Origin: an uncultured Oscillospiraceae bacterium | GTDB taxonomy: Bacteria > Bacillota > Clostridia > Oscillospirales > Acutalibacteraceae | Direction of reading: 5' to 3' | Length of the DNA: 64,000 bases | Assembly: GCA_900541565.1 (NCBI GenBank) | Contig: UQKB01000002.1 | Coordinates: 111,057 to 175,056 of the forward strand | Shown: positions 37,665 through 46,419 of the stretch, piece by piece | Layout of the letters: each line of letters opens with the position of its first letter | How positions within the stretch are numbered: the stretch's first letter is position 1 | Program-made: the position numbers and the translations under genes | The notes under the pieces: generated by a model | The model's input: only the letters and a program-made list of their open reading frames with translations | The model's database searches: none | What the model was told of the DNA's origin: nothing

Positions 37665-38374
37665 ACAGCGCGATGCCTCTGTTGCAATTGCATGCAAGTA
37701 CGCTTGGCGTTGCATTGACAGACGAAATGCTGCAAAAATTTGCGTTATATCTGTCGTTGCTTTTGGAATGGAACAAAAAAATGAACCTGACGGCAATCAA
37801 AGATCCCCAGCAGATTGTCATCAAACATTTTGTCGATAGCCTATCGCTTTTGCAATATATGGATATTCCAAAAAACGCCGCGGTAATAGATGTGGGGACA
37901 GGCGCCGGCTTTCCTGGGGTCCCTTTAGCAATTGTGCGCCCAGACATACGCCTTGTGCTGTTAGACAGTCTTGGAAAGCGAATTATGTTTTTACAGACCG
38001 TTGCACAGCAGCTTTCCATTGCTGCGCAAATGCTGCATGCAAGAGCGGAAGAGGCCGGACAAAAGCAGCAATACAGAGAAAAATTTGACATAGCTGTTTC
38101 CAGGGCGGTTGCGGCTTTGCCGGTTTTGGTAGAATATTGTCTGCCGCTTGTAAAGCCGGGCGGCGTTTTCGCCGCAATGAAAGGGCCGCAGGCACACGAA
38201 GAGCTGCAGCAGGCGAAAAACGCAATTGCTTTGCTGGGCGGTGCTGTAAAAAAAGAATATGCGTTTGAGCTGCCGGGGGCGGGGGCGCGCACCTTGCTTT
38301 TCATTGATAAAATTGGGACAACAGAAAAGAAATATCCGCGCCACGGAGCGAAAATTGTAAAAAAACCGCTGTAA
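37661..38374 (+). CDS. rsmG: 16S rRNA (guanine-N7) methyltransferase RsmG
   Basis: SAM-dependent enzyme (GidB) that methylates G527 of 16S rRNA. The 237 residues contain NLTAIKDPQQIVIKHFVDSL, the SAM motif VIDVGTGAGFPGVPLAI and the ISRAVA-type motif (DIAVSRAVAAL). The ATG overlaps the mnmG stop (ATGA) and follows AAGGAAG; an upstream in-frame codon has no such site. Confidence 0.96.
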   Translation: MNSAMPLLQLHASTLGVALTDEMLQKFALYLSLLLEWNKKMNLTAIKDPQQIVIKHFVDSLSLLQYMDIPKNAAVIDVGTGAGFPGVPLAIVRPDIRLVLLDSLGKRIMFLQTVAQQLSIAAQMLHARAEEAGQKQQYREKFDIAVSRAVAALPVLVEYCLPLVKPGGVFAAMKGPQAHEELQQAKNAIALLGGAVKKEYAFELPGAGARTLLFIDKIGTTEKKYPRHGAKIVKKPL

Positions 38375-38560
38375 AGAAGCAGATTCGACCAAAACAAAAA
38401 CCTTTCAACGCAAACAAATGTAAAAAACTATAAAAATACATGCAAACTACGACAAACAAACTGTCTTGCCTATGGTACGATATAGATGCAATCAGGACAA
38501 GCCCGCTTATTAACAACATACAAAAAGGCTGTCTACTGCAAATCTATAGAGGAAACGAAG

Positions 38561-39394
38561 GTGAGGCAGTTGCTTTTTACCCAAAAGGAAGAACCTAAGC
38601 TTGTAGAAATCCCGATTACATGCATACGGCCAAACCGGTCTCAACCAAGACGCGTATTTGCTGAAGATGAGCTGTGTTCCCTTGCCCAAAGCATTGCAAG
38701 CAACGGGATTTTGCAGCCGCTGACAGTAAGGCGGGTGTCGCAGTCTGAATATGAACTGATTGCAGGCGAGCGCAGACTGCGCGCCTCTATTATGGTAGGG
38801 CTGCAAAAGGTCCCGTGTATTGTTATGAAATGCAGCGACAGGCAGTCCGCCGTTTATGCGCTGCTTGAAAATTTGCAGCGCGCAGATTTGAACATGTTTG
38901 AAGAGGCCCGCGCCATCCGCAAACTGATTTTGGATTGCAGCTTAACACAGGAACGCGTTGCAAAGCAGCTTGGAAAGAAACAGTCTACCATTGCAAACAA
39001 GCTGCGGCTCTTGCGGTTGAATGAAGAGGAGCAGGAAAAAATTATTGACGCCGGGCTGACGGAGCGCCATGCACGGGTGCTGTTAAAGCTCGACGGCGAG
39101 CAGCGCAAGCAAGTGCTGGAAAAAGCAGTAAGCGGCAACTTAAACGTAAAGCAGACCGAAATCCTTGTGGAGCGCGCGCTGCAGCAAAGCAAGACAAAAG
39201 GACAACATGCAAAAATTATTATTAAGGACGTCCGGATTTTTATGAATACCCTGAACAAAGCCATTGACACAATGCGCCTTTCCGGAATAGACGCCTTAAC
39301 CGAAAAAAAAGAAAACGACGAATACATAGAATATAATGTCCGCATTCCAAAGTCCTCTGCTTATAAGCAGAGTGGGAGCAATATTTCTGCCTGA
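38561..39394 (+). CDS. noc: Noc-like ParB-family protein
   Basis: A 277-residue ParB-fold protein, the first of two in this locus. The N-terminal ParB/CTPase domain has CIRPNRSQPRRVF and the P-loop-like AGERRLRAS, followed by ENLQRADLNMFEEARA and the central HTH (VAKQLGKKQSTIANKLRLL). In Firmicutes a ParB paralogue immediately before soj/spo0J is usually the nucleoid-occlusion protein Noc. The GTG at 38561 follows AGAGGAA at good spacing; the reading could be extended 25 codons to an ATG without a site. Confidence 0.82.
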   Translation: MRQLLFTQKEEPKLVEIPITCIRPNRSQPRRVFAEDELCSLAQSIASNGILQPLTVRRVSQSEYELIAGERRLRASIMVGLQKVPCIVMKCSDRQSAVYALLENLQRADLNMFEEARAIRKLILDCSLTQERVAKQLGKKQSTIANKLRLLRLNEEEQEKIIDAGLTERHARVLLKLDGEQRKQVLEKAVSGNLNVKQTEILVERALQQSKTKGQHAKIIIKDVRIFMNTLNKAIDTMRLSGIDALTEKKENDEYIEYNVRIPKSSAYKQSGSNISA

Positions 39395-39493
39395 CGAAGC
39401 GGACGAAGTTCCCTGGGCGGTGGAGGCCGCCCCACTAAAAATGCGTACGACTAATCCCACTCATACCCATTTCCTTATCTGAACCCCTTATGT

Positions 39494-39529
39494 CAAAGGC
39501 CGCACAGCAATAAAGCTGTGCGGCCTTTG
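39494..39529. repeat. 15-bp perfect hairpin next to a parS site
   Basis: CAAAGGCCGCACAGC pairs with GCTGTGCGGCCTTTG with a six-base AATAAA loop. No T run follows on either strand. A smaller GGGCGG / CCGCCC hairpin stands at 39415-39432, just after noc. These may end noc transcription in a factor-dependent way or isolate the adjacent parS. Confidence 0.75.
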
Positions 39530-39530
39530 G

Positions 39531-39546
39531 CGTTTCATGTGAAACA
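39531..39546. promoter_or_regulatory. parS centromere site upstream of parA
   Basis: CGTTTCATGTGAAACA, 14 of 16 positions matching the parS consensus and a perfect palindrome in its inner 14 bases except for the centre. It starts two bases after the hairpin and lies about 105 bases before parA. Confidence 0.85.
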
Positions 39547-39583
39547 TACGCGCCAATTAAAACGAAAAAGCATACGGGAACGC

Positions 39584-39612
39584 TTTTCTTTTTTGCTGAA
39601 AAGTGGTATAAT
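39584..39612 (+). promoter_or_regulatory. Possible promoter of parA-parB
   Basis: TATAAT at 39607-39612 with a weak -35 (TTTTCT, 39584-39589) at 17-base spacing, about 40 bases before the parA start. Confidence 0.45.
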
Positions 39613-39651
39613 TTTAATAATTTCATACAAAATGCAAAAGGGGGCTTCTTT

Positions 39652-40419
39652 TTGGCAAAAATTATTGCAATTGCCAATCAAAAGGGCGGCGTGGGCAAAA
39701 CGACGACTGCCGTAAACTTAGCGGCGGCGCTCGGCTTGCTTGGAAGAAAGACGCTGCTGATAGATATAGACCCGCAGGGAAACGCCACAAGCGGGGTAGG
39801 GATAGACAGACGCAATGTTTTAAAATCCACCTATCATATTTTGGTAGACGGCGCAAAGGCAGAACAGGCAATTTTACATACAGGCTTTAAGGGGCTGGAT
39901 CTACTGCCGTCCAGCCTGGACCTTGCCGCCGCGGAGCTGGAAATGGCGGAGCAAAAGCACAGGGAAGCCATTTTAAAGCGAGCGGTTGCGCCGGTACGCA
40001 GCCAGTATGCATATATTATGATAGATTGCCCCCCATCTTTGGGGCTGATAACGACCAACGCGCTATGCCTGGCAGACAGCATTCTGGTGCCGATTCAGTG
40101 TGAATATTATGCGTTGGAGGGACTCTCCCAACTGATGAATACCGTGCGGCGTGTAAAACGGCAATATAACGAGCGGCTGGAAATGGAAGGGGTGCTGCTT
40201 ACCATGTACGACGGGCGTTTGAACCTGACACAGCAGGTTGTAGAAGAGGTAAAAAAATACTTTCCAAGAAAGGTTTTTGCATCGATCATTCCCAGAGGCG
40301 TGCGCCTTTCAGAGGCGCCAAGCTTTGGAAAGCCGATCATGTATTTTGATAAATCGAGCAAAGGCAGCGCGGCATATATGGCGCTTGCACAGGAAATAGA
40401 CCGAAACAACCAGGCATAA
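39652..40419 (+). CDS. parA: Chromosome partitioning ATPase ParA (Soj)
   Basis: A 255-residue ATPase with the deviant Walker A KGGVGKTTTAVNLAAAL at residue 10, LLIDIDPQGNATSG and the IDCPPSLG motif. ParA dimers drive origin segregation and, in Bacillus, act on DnaA. Translation begins at TTG 39652, after AAAGGGGG. Co-transcribed with parB, 30 bases apart. Confidence 0.96.
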   Translation: MAKIIAIANQKGGVGKTTTAVNLAAALGLLGRKTLLIDIDPQGNATSGVGIDRRNVLKSTYHILVDGAKAEQAILHTGFKGLDLLPSSLDLAAAELEMAEQKHREAILKRAVAPVRSQYAYIMIDCPPSLGLITTNALCLADSILVPIQCEYYALEGLSQLMNTVRRVKRQYNERLEMEGVLLTMYDGRLNLTQQVVEEVKKYFPRKVFASIIPRGVRLSEAPSFGKPIMYFDKSSKGSAAYMALAQEIDRNNQA

Positions 40420-40449
40420 TGGAAATGTAAACGGAAAGGAGCAGGGTAT

Positions 40450-41313
40450 ATGGCGGCAAAACCGAAATTAGGCGGCCTTGGAAAAGGATTAAACGCCATT
40501 TTTATGGAAAATGAAAGCGAAGACAGCAACAGCACCGTTACATTAAAAATTTCTGAAATTGAGCCAAACCGCTCCCAGCCCCGGCGCGATTTTGATGAGA
40601 AAGCGCTTGCGGAGCTGGCGGACTCTATTTCACAGCACGGCGTGCTGCAGCCGCTTTTGGTGCGTCCGCTGTTAAGCGGCGGGTACCAGATTGTTGCCGG
40701 GGAGCGCCGCTGGCGCGCAAGCCGTATGGCAGGGCTTACAGAGGTTCCCGTAGTGATTCGCGAACTGACAGACAGCCAGACCATGCAGCTTGCACTGATT
40801 GAAAATTTGCAAAGGGAAGATTTGTCCCCTGTGGAGGAGGCAAGCGGCTATAAACAGTTGATAGACAACTATGCGCTGACACAGGAAGATGTGGCCAGAG
40901 CGGTGGGAAAATCCAGGCCGGCGGTGGCAAACGCGCTGCGCCTGTTAAACCTGCCGCAGGAAATTTTATCGTTGGTTCAGGCAGGCAGAATCAGCGCAGG
41001 GCATGCGCGTACGCTGCTTTCTTTTAAAAGTGAAAAGGAAATGGACAAGGCCGCGCGGCTTGTTTCTACACAGGATATATCTGTACGGGAGCTTGAACGC
41101 CTGGCAAAGCGCGCAAATAAGCTTTTGGAATCGGGTACGGCGCCTGTGCCCGGCAAGAAAAAGCTTTCTTATTTTGAGGAAGTGGAGCTTGCGCTCAAGG
41201 AGCATTTAGGACGAAGGGTGAAAGTAAGCGGATCACAGGAAAAGGGAACGCTTGAAATTGAATTTTACGGCAAGGACGATTTGTCTGAGCTGGCAAAACG
41301 GTTGGAAAAGTAA
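40450..41313 (+). CDS. parB: Chromosome partitioning protein ParB (Spo0J)
   Basis: CTP-dependent clamp that loads at parS and spreads. The 287 residues start with the usual KPKLGGLGKGLNAIF, then ISEIEPNRSQPRRDF, the CTP-site AGERRWRAS and ENLQREDLSPVEEA, the HTH DVARAVGKSRPAVANALRLL and a C-terminal dimerisation domain. GAAAGGAGC precedes the ATG. Confidence 0.97.
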   Translation: MAAKPKLGGLGKGLNAIFMENESEDSNSTVTLKISEIEPNRSQPRRDFDEKALAELADSISQHGVLQPLLVRPLLSGGYQIVAGERRWRASRMAGLTEVPVVIRELTDSQTMQLALIENLQREDLSPVEEASGYKQLIDNYALTQEDVARAVGKSRPAVANALRLLNLPQEILSLVQAGRISAGHARTLLSFKSEKEMDKAARLVSTQDISVRELERLAKRANKLLESGTAPVPGKKKLSYFEEVELALKEHLGRRVKVSGSQEKGTLEIEFYGKDDLSELAKRLEK

Positions 41314-41335
41314 ATTTTTAAAGGGAGAAAGACAA

Positions 41336-42622
41336 ATGCTGGACATAAAATTTGTAAGAGAAAATCCAGAGGCGGTAAAACAAAATATAAAAAAGAAATT
41401 TCAAGACAGTAAGCTGCCTTTGGTGGATCAGGTTATAGAGCTTGACCTGCAAAGCAGAAAGGCAAAGCAGCAGGCGGACGCCCTGCGGGCAGACCGCAAC
41501 AGGTATTCCAAGCAGATTGGTGCGCTGATGGGGCAGGGAAAAAAGGAAGAAGCGCAGGAAATCAAAAAGCTTGTGACAGAACAGTCACAGCGCCTGGAGG
41601 AATTAGAGCAGCAGGAAACTGCTTTACAGGAAAAAATCCGGAAAGCAATGCTCTTGATCCCCAATATGATCGATGCAAGCGTGCCAATTGGCAAGGATGA
41701 CAGTGAAAATGTGGAGATTGAGCGCTTTGGAACCCCAGCCGTGCCCGATTTCCCCATACCGTATCACACAGAAATTATGGAAGCCTTTGATGGGATTGAC
41801 ATGGAAAGCGCAAGAAAGGTAGCGGGCAACGGGTTTTATTATTTAATGGGCGATATTGCAAGGCTGCATTCCGCCGTTCTTTCCTATGCGCGCGATTTTA
41901 TGATCGGCCGAGGCTTTACCTATTGCATCCCGCCGTTTATGATCCGCAGCAATGTGGTAACCGGCGTAATGAGTTTTGCAGAAATGGACGCTATGATGTA
42001 CAAAATCGAAGGCGAAGATCTCTATCTGATCGGCACAAGCGAGCATTCTATGATCGGAAAGTTTATCGACACAATCCATCCGGAGGAAAAACTGCCCTAT
42101 ACGCTTACGAGTTATTCGCCCTGCTTCCGCAAAGAAAAGGGTGCGCACGGGATAGAGGAGCGCGGGGTGTACCGGATCCATCAGTTTGAAAAGCAGGAAA
42201 TGATTGTTGTATGTAAGCCGGAGGAAAGCATGCAGTGGTTTGAAAAGCTCTGGCAGAATACAGTCGATTTGTTTTGCTCTTTGGATATCCCTGTGCGGAC
42301 GATCGAGTGCTGCTCCGGCGACCTTGCCGATTTAAAGGTAAAATCTATAGACGTAGAAGCGTGGTCGCCGCGGCAGAAAAAATATTTTGAGGTGGGCAGC
42401 TGCTCCAATTTGGGCGACGCGCAGGCACGCAGGCTGAAAATCCGCATAGCGGGACAGAAAGGCAAATATTTTGCGCACACGTTAAACAATACGGTGGTTG
42501 CGCCGCCAAGAATGCTGATTGCGTTTTTGGAAAATAACTTAAATGCAGACGGCAGCGTGCGCATTCCGCAGGCGCTTCGTCCTTATATGGGTACAGATCT
42601 GATCAAAATAAAAAATACGTAA
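41336..42622 (+). CDS. serS: Seryl-tRNA synthetase
   Basis: Charges tRNA-Ser. The 428 residues begin MLDIKFVRENPEAVKQN, followed by the long antiparallel coiled-coil tRNA-binding arm (about 30-100), and a class II catalytic core with motif 2 FRKEKGAHGIEERGVYR and motif 3 near GSCSNLGDAQARRLKIR. Starts 22 bases after parB behind AAAGGGAG, too close for a T-box leader, so it probably shares the par transcript. The hairpin at 42634-42657 follows. Confidence 0.97.
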   Translation: MLDIKFVRENPEAVKQNIKKKFQDSKLPLVDQVIELDLQSRKAKQQADALRADRNRYSKQIGALMGQGKKEEAQEIKKLVTEQSQRLEELEQQETALQEKIRKAMLLIPNMIDASVPIGKDDSENVEIERFGTPAVPDFPIPYHTEIMEAFDGIDMESARKVAGNGFYYLMGDIARLHSAVLSYARDFMIGRGFTYCIPPFMIRSNVVTGVMSFAEMDAMMYKIEGEDLYLIGTSEHSMIGKFIDTIHPEEKLPYTLTSYSPCFRKEKGAHGIEERGVYRIHQFEKQEMIVVCKPEESMQWFEKLWQNTVDLFCSLDIPVRTIECCSGDLADLKVKSIDVEAWSPRQKKYFEVGSCSNLGDAQARRLKIRIAGQKGKYFAHTLNNTVVAPPRMLIAFLENNLNADGSVRIPQALRPYMGTDLIKIKNT

Positions 42623-42633
42623 ACAGTATGTAA

Positions 42634-42657
42634 AAAGGGTGGTTTGTGCCGCCCTTT
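42634..42657 (+). terminator. Weak hairpin after serS
   Basis: AAAGGGTGG / CCGCCCTTT with one G-U pair and a six-base loop; the T-rich segment is confined to the 3' arm, so termination is likely incomplete. Confidence 0.5.
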
Positions 42658-42698
42658 CCTGTATAGAAAGGAAAAAGGAACAGATTTTGGAAAACCGG

Positions 42699-42727
42699 TT
42701 GACAAACGGGAAAAACACTGCTATTAT
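42699..42727 (+). promoter_or_regulatory. Promoter of guaB
   Basis: TTGACA (42699-42704), 17 bases, TATTAT (42722-42727), 65 bases before guaB. A DnaA-box-like TTGTCCACA (42747-42755) lies in the leader. Confidence 0.9.
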
Positions 42728-42788
42728 CGGAATAATATTTATTCGTTTGTCCACAGGTTTGCGTCAATGATTTTTACGGGAGGAATGA

Positions 42789-44270
<1,482 letters not shown>

Positions 44271-44274
44271 GCAT

Positions 44275-44523
44275 TGTGGAAAACAGGAAATAGAAAAAAG
44301 TACCGCGCAGAAAGATGCCTGCGCGGCGCTTTTTTTATGCAAAAACGGTATAAAACCAATGAAATCGGCCGTTTTTTCCACAATTCCAGGTAGGAAAAAT
44401 GAAATCAAAAGCACAAGATCTATGGTTTTCCACATGGAAAATTTCTATATGAAGGTAATAATGTGGATTTATATAACAACTGGTAGTTAAGTATTAACAT
44501 TTTCCACATTTTTATGTGGAAAA
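44275..44523. promoter_or_regulatory. Cluster of DnaA-box-like 9-mers downstream of guaB
   Basis: Within 250 bases there are five copies of TTTTCCACA in one or other orientation (44275-44283 minus, 44374-44382 plus, 44426-44434 plus, 44500-44508 plus, 44515-44523 minus) and a related TGTGGATTT (44462-44470). The same 9-mer occurs in the oriC region (29817-29825). The segment is AT-rich and contains no gene. Extra-oriC DnaA-box clusters are known in Bacillus subtilis. Confidence 0.75.
44303..44336 (+). terminator. Terminator of guaB
   Basis: CCGCGCAG / CTGCGCGG (44303-44326) with an eight-base loop, three bases, then seven T. Confidence 0.88.
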
Positions 44524-44704
44524 CCTGTTTGCATAAACAAAAAAACACATGGGTTTTCCATCCTTTTTTGCTTGCTTTTTAGAAAAATAAACGGCAGATT
44601 TACACCCGGCTCCATCTATTTTTGGGGTGTATGGTTGATTTTAAGGCAGAAAGAGCCGGTACAAAATATAGCATGGGGAATAAGTGGTTTTAATATACCC
44701 TGTA
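44524..44704. other. Non-coding gap before the acetyltransferase gene
   Basis: Together with the DnaA-box cluster this makes an AT-rich gap of about 470 bases between the guaB stop and the acetyltransferase stop. I find no gene, RNA or further regulatory site in this remaining part. Confidence 0.5.
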
Positions 44705-44740
44705 GAAAAAACCAGTGCTTTTTATTTAAGCACCGGTTTT
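44705..44740 (-). terminator. Terminator of the RimJ/RimL-like acetyltransferase gene
   Basis: On the minus strand AAAACCGGTGCTT / AAGCACTGGTTTT, one mismatch, seven-base loop, ending in six T. It begins directly at the gene's stop codon. Confidence 0.85.
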
Positions 44741-45300
44741 CAGCTGTGCCTTGTTAGGGCAAAAAATTCGTTATCCAAAATAGAAAGGCAGTCAATGTCA
44801 TAAAAACGGCCATCCTTCAAAAGCTCACACCGCGCGGTGCCTTCATAACGCATGCCGCATTTTTCCATTACGCGGCGGGATGCCGGATTAACCGTCATAC
44901 ACCGCCCGCAAATGCGTTTGCAGCGCAGCCTTTCAAAGCCGTAATGTAATATGCACTGTAAAGCCTCTGTGGCACATTGGTTGTTCCAGCTTTCGCGGCG
45001 GATAAAGTAGCATACTTCGGCCCGGCGGTGCCTTTGCGAAAGGTTGATCAAACCCACATTGCCAATATACCGTTTGTCTGTCCGTTGAAAAATGCCAAAC
45101 TCATAGCCTGTGCCGTTCTTGGCTGTATTTTTTAAAAATTGTATCCACCAGTCCACACGTTCCCTGGGATAAGGGTGCGGGATTGCGCAGGTGGTATCAT
45201 AAATTTCTTTTTGAGAAACAACTTCCCATACGGCGTCTGCGTCCGATGGCTTATAGGGCCGTATAAGAAAGCGGGTCGTTTTAAAGGTGGGCAACAGCAT
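44740..45300 (-). CDS. GNAT acetyltransferase, RimJ/RimL type
   Basis: A 186-residue enzyme starting MLLPTFKTTRFLIRPYKPSDADAVW, the family's ETERLxLR-like start, with YIGNVGLINLSQRHRRAEVCYFI and VNPASRRVMEKCGMRYEG, the acetyl-CoA-binding and C-terminal motifs of RimJ/RimL N-acetyltransferases. The substrate could be a protein N-terminus or an amine. The ATG at 45300 follows AAGGAGC; the frame extends 40 codons upstream but without a site. Confidence 0.85.
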   Translation of the reverse strand: MLLPTFKTTRFLIRPYKPSDADAVWEVVSQKEIYDTTCAIPHPYPRERVDWWIQFLKNTAKNGTGYEFGIFQRTDKRYIGNVGLINLSQRHRRAEVCYFIRRESWNNQCATEALQCILHYGFERLRCKRICGRCMTVNPASRRVMEKCGMRYEGTARCELLKDGRFYDIDCLSILDNEFFALTRHS

Positions 45301-45413
45301 AGATATAAGCTCCTTTTTCCATAAGATCCAACCGTGCTGCCGGTTGGAAAAATATATACATATTTCTATAAAAAACACAGAAAATACTGGGGTAACACCG
45401 CGAAAAAAAACAG

Positions 45414-45442
45414 TTGACAAAAAACCATTCTTATAATATAAT
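45414..45442 (+). promoter_or_regulatory. Consensus promoter of the tRNA pair
   Basis: TTGACA (45414-45419), 17 bases, TATAAT (45437-45442); fully consensus, about 33 bases before tRNA-Met. Confidence 0.93.
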
Positions 45443-45474
45443 AATCCTTGCTCACGTTGAGCGAGAGCAAATGT

Positions 45475-45551
45475 GGCGGAATAGCTCAGCTGGCTAGAGC
45501 ATTCGGTTCATACCCGAAGTGTCGTAGGTTCAAGTCCTATTTCCGCTACCA
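45475..45551 (+). tRNA. tRNA-Met (CAT), elongator type
   Basis: A 77-base cloverleaf with encoded CCA. The acceptor stem GGCGGAA / TTCCGCT closes with a G-U pair at 1-72; an initiator would have an unpaired end. Anticodon stem TTCGG / CCGAA encloses loop TTCATAC with anticodon CAT. The T arm GTAGGTTCAAGTCCTAT is regular. A CAT anticodon could also be Ile2, but the TTCGGTTCATACCCGAA arm is typical of tRNA-Met. Confidence 0.93.
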
Positions 45552-45554
45552 GAC

Positions 45555-45629
45555 GGCCCGATGGTCAAGCGGCTAAGACACCGCCCTTTCACGGCGGTAA
45601 CACGGGTTCGATTCCCGTTCGGGTCACCA
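45555..45629 (+). tRNA. tRNA-Glu (TTC)
   Basis: A 75-base tRNA with encoded CCA. Acceptor GGCCCGA / TCGGGTC, anticodon arm CCGCCCTTTCACGGCGG with anticodon TTC, T arm ACGGGTTCGATTCCCGT. Starts three bases after tRNA-Met; both are transcribed from one promoter. Confidence 0.96.
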
Positions 45630-45648
45630 CACAGGCGGTATGGACCGT

Positions 45649-45690
45649 AAAAGGCAGTGAACAAACATGGTTTGTTCACTGCCTTTTTTA
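45649..45690. terminator. Bidirectional terminator between the tRNAs and the dCMP deaminase gene
   Basis: An 18-pair stem AAAAGGCAGTGAACAAAC with its complement, ATG loop (45649-45687), then T on the plus strand; the minus strand also ends in TTTT. It overlaps the end of the convergent dCMP deaminase gene by a few bases. Confidence 0.9.
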
Positions 45691-46191
45691 TACCTTAAAA
45701 TCTAAAGTAATGCTTTTATGTGCAGGAATAAATTGCCGTGTTTGTATGCCTGCGGCGGAAAACAGGCGTTTGGCTGCGGTGTTTTTTTCTTCGCCCGCAT
45801 ATTTATCGCTGAGGTAAACAACCGCACGGATCCCCGCCTGAATAATAGCCTTTGCACATTGGTTACAGGGGAAAAGCGTTACATATAGAGTTGCGCCGTT
45901 GAGGTTTCTGCCCTGTGCGTTTAAAATTGCGTTGAGCTCCGCGCACAGCACATAAGCATATTTTGTGTCGCACAAAGCGCCCGTACGCTCCCAGGGAAAC
46001 GCGTCGTCATCACAGCCGCGCGGCAGGCCGTTATAGCCGGTTGCCAAAATAATATGCGGCGTGGAAAAGGGTGTTTCTCCGCTGACAATGCATGCGCCTA
46101 CCTGCGTGTTGGGGTCTTTGCTGCGCTGTGCGCACAGCAATGCCGTCCCCATAAAAAATTCGTCCCAGGATATGTATGTGTCCCGTTTCAT
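45688..46191 (-). CDS. dCMP deaminase-like protein with Cys replacing the zinc-ligand His
   Basis: A 167-residue deaminase that aligns well with eukaryotic-type dCMP deaminase: WDEFFMGTALLCAQRSKDPNTQVGA, ATGYNGLPRGCDDD, and the zinc site in two parts. The second part is normal (FPCNQCAK), but the first reads YVLCAELNAIL where family members have HAELNAI, so the zinc-binding His is a Cys. Cytidine deaminases use CAE in this position, so the protein may be active; it makes dUMP for dTMP synthesis if so. Start ATG 46191 behind GAGGTGG. Confidence 0.85.
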   Translation of the reverse strand: MKRDTYISWDEFFMGTALLCAQRSKDPNTQVGACIVSGETPFSTPHIILATGYNGLPRGCDDDAFPWERTGALCDTKYAYVLCAELNAILNAQGRNLNGATLYVTLFPCNQCAKAIIQAGIRAVVYLSDKYAGEEKNTAAKRLFSAAGIQTRQFIPAHKSITLDFKV

Positions 46192-46367
46192 AAAAACCAC
46201 CTCGCATAAAAAGCGCCATAGCAGACAGTGTCTTTCCGGTGCGCTGTAAACCTATATATATGTGCCGCAACGGATGTCCATGCGCGCAAGCATAAAAAAG
46301 TATATATATCATAGCATGCTTTTTTAAAAATTGCCATACATGCGGCCGTTTTGGTAAAAAGAAGAGC

Positions 46368-46408
46368 AACCCGGTTTGAACGATTTATCCAAACGCGGGT
46401 TGTTTTTT
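46368..46408. terminator. Hairpin between the deaminase and phosphoesterase genes
   Basis: CAACCCG / CGGGTTG (46368-46402) with an inner TTTG / CAAA pairing, followed by six T on the plus strand. It lies just after the phosphoesterase stop (minus), where the opposite side reads CTCTTCTTTTT, so it may work in that direction. Confidence 0.65.
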
Positions 46409-46419
46409 ATAAAAAACGC

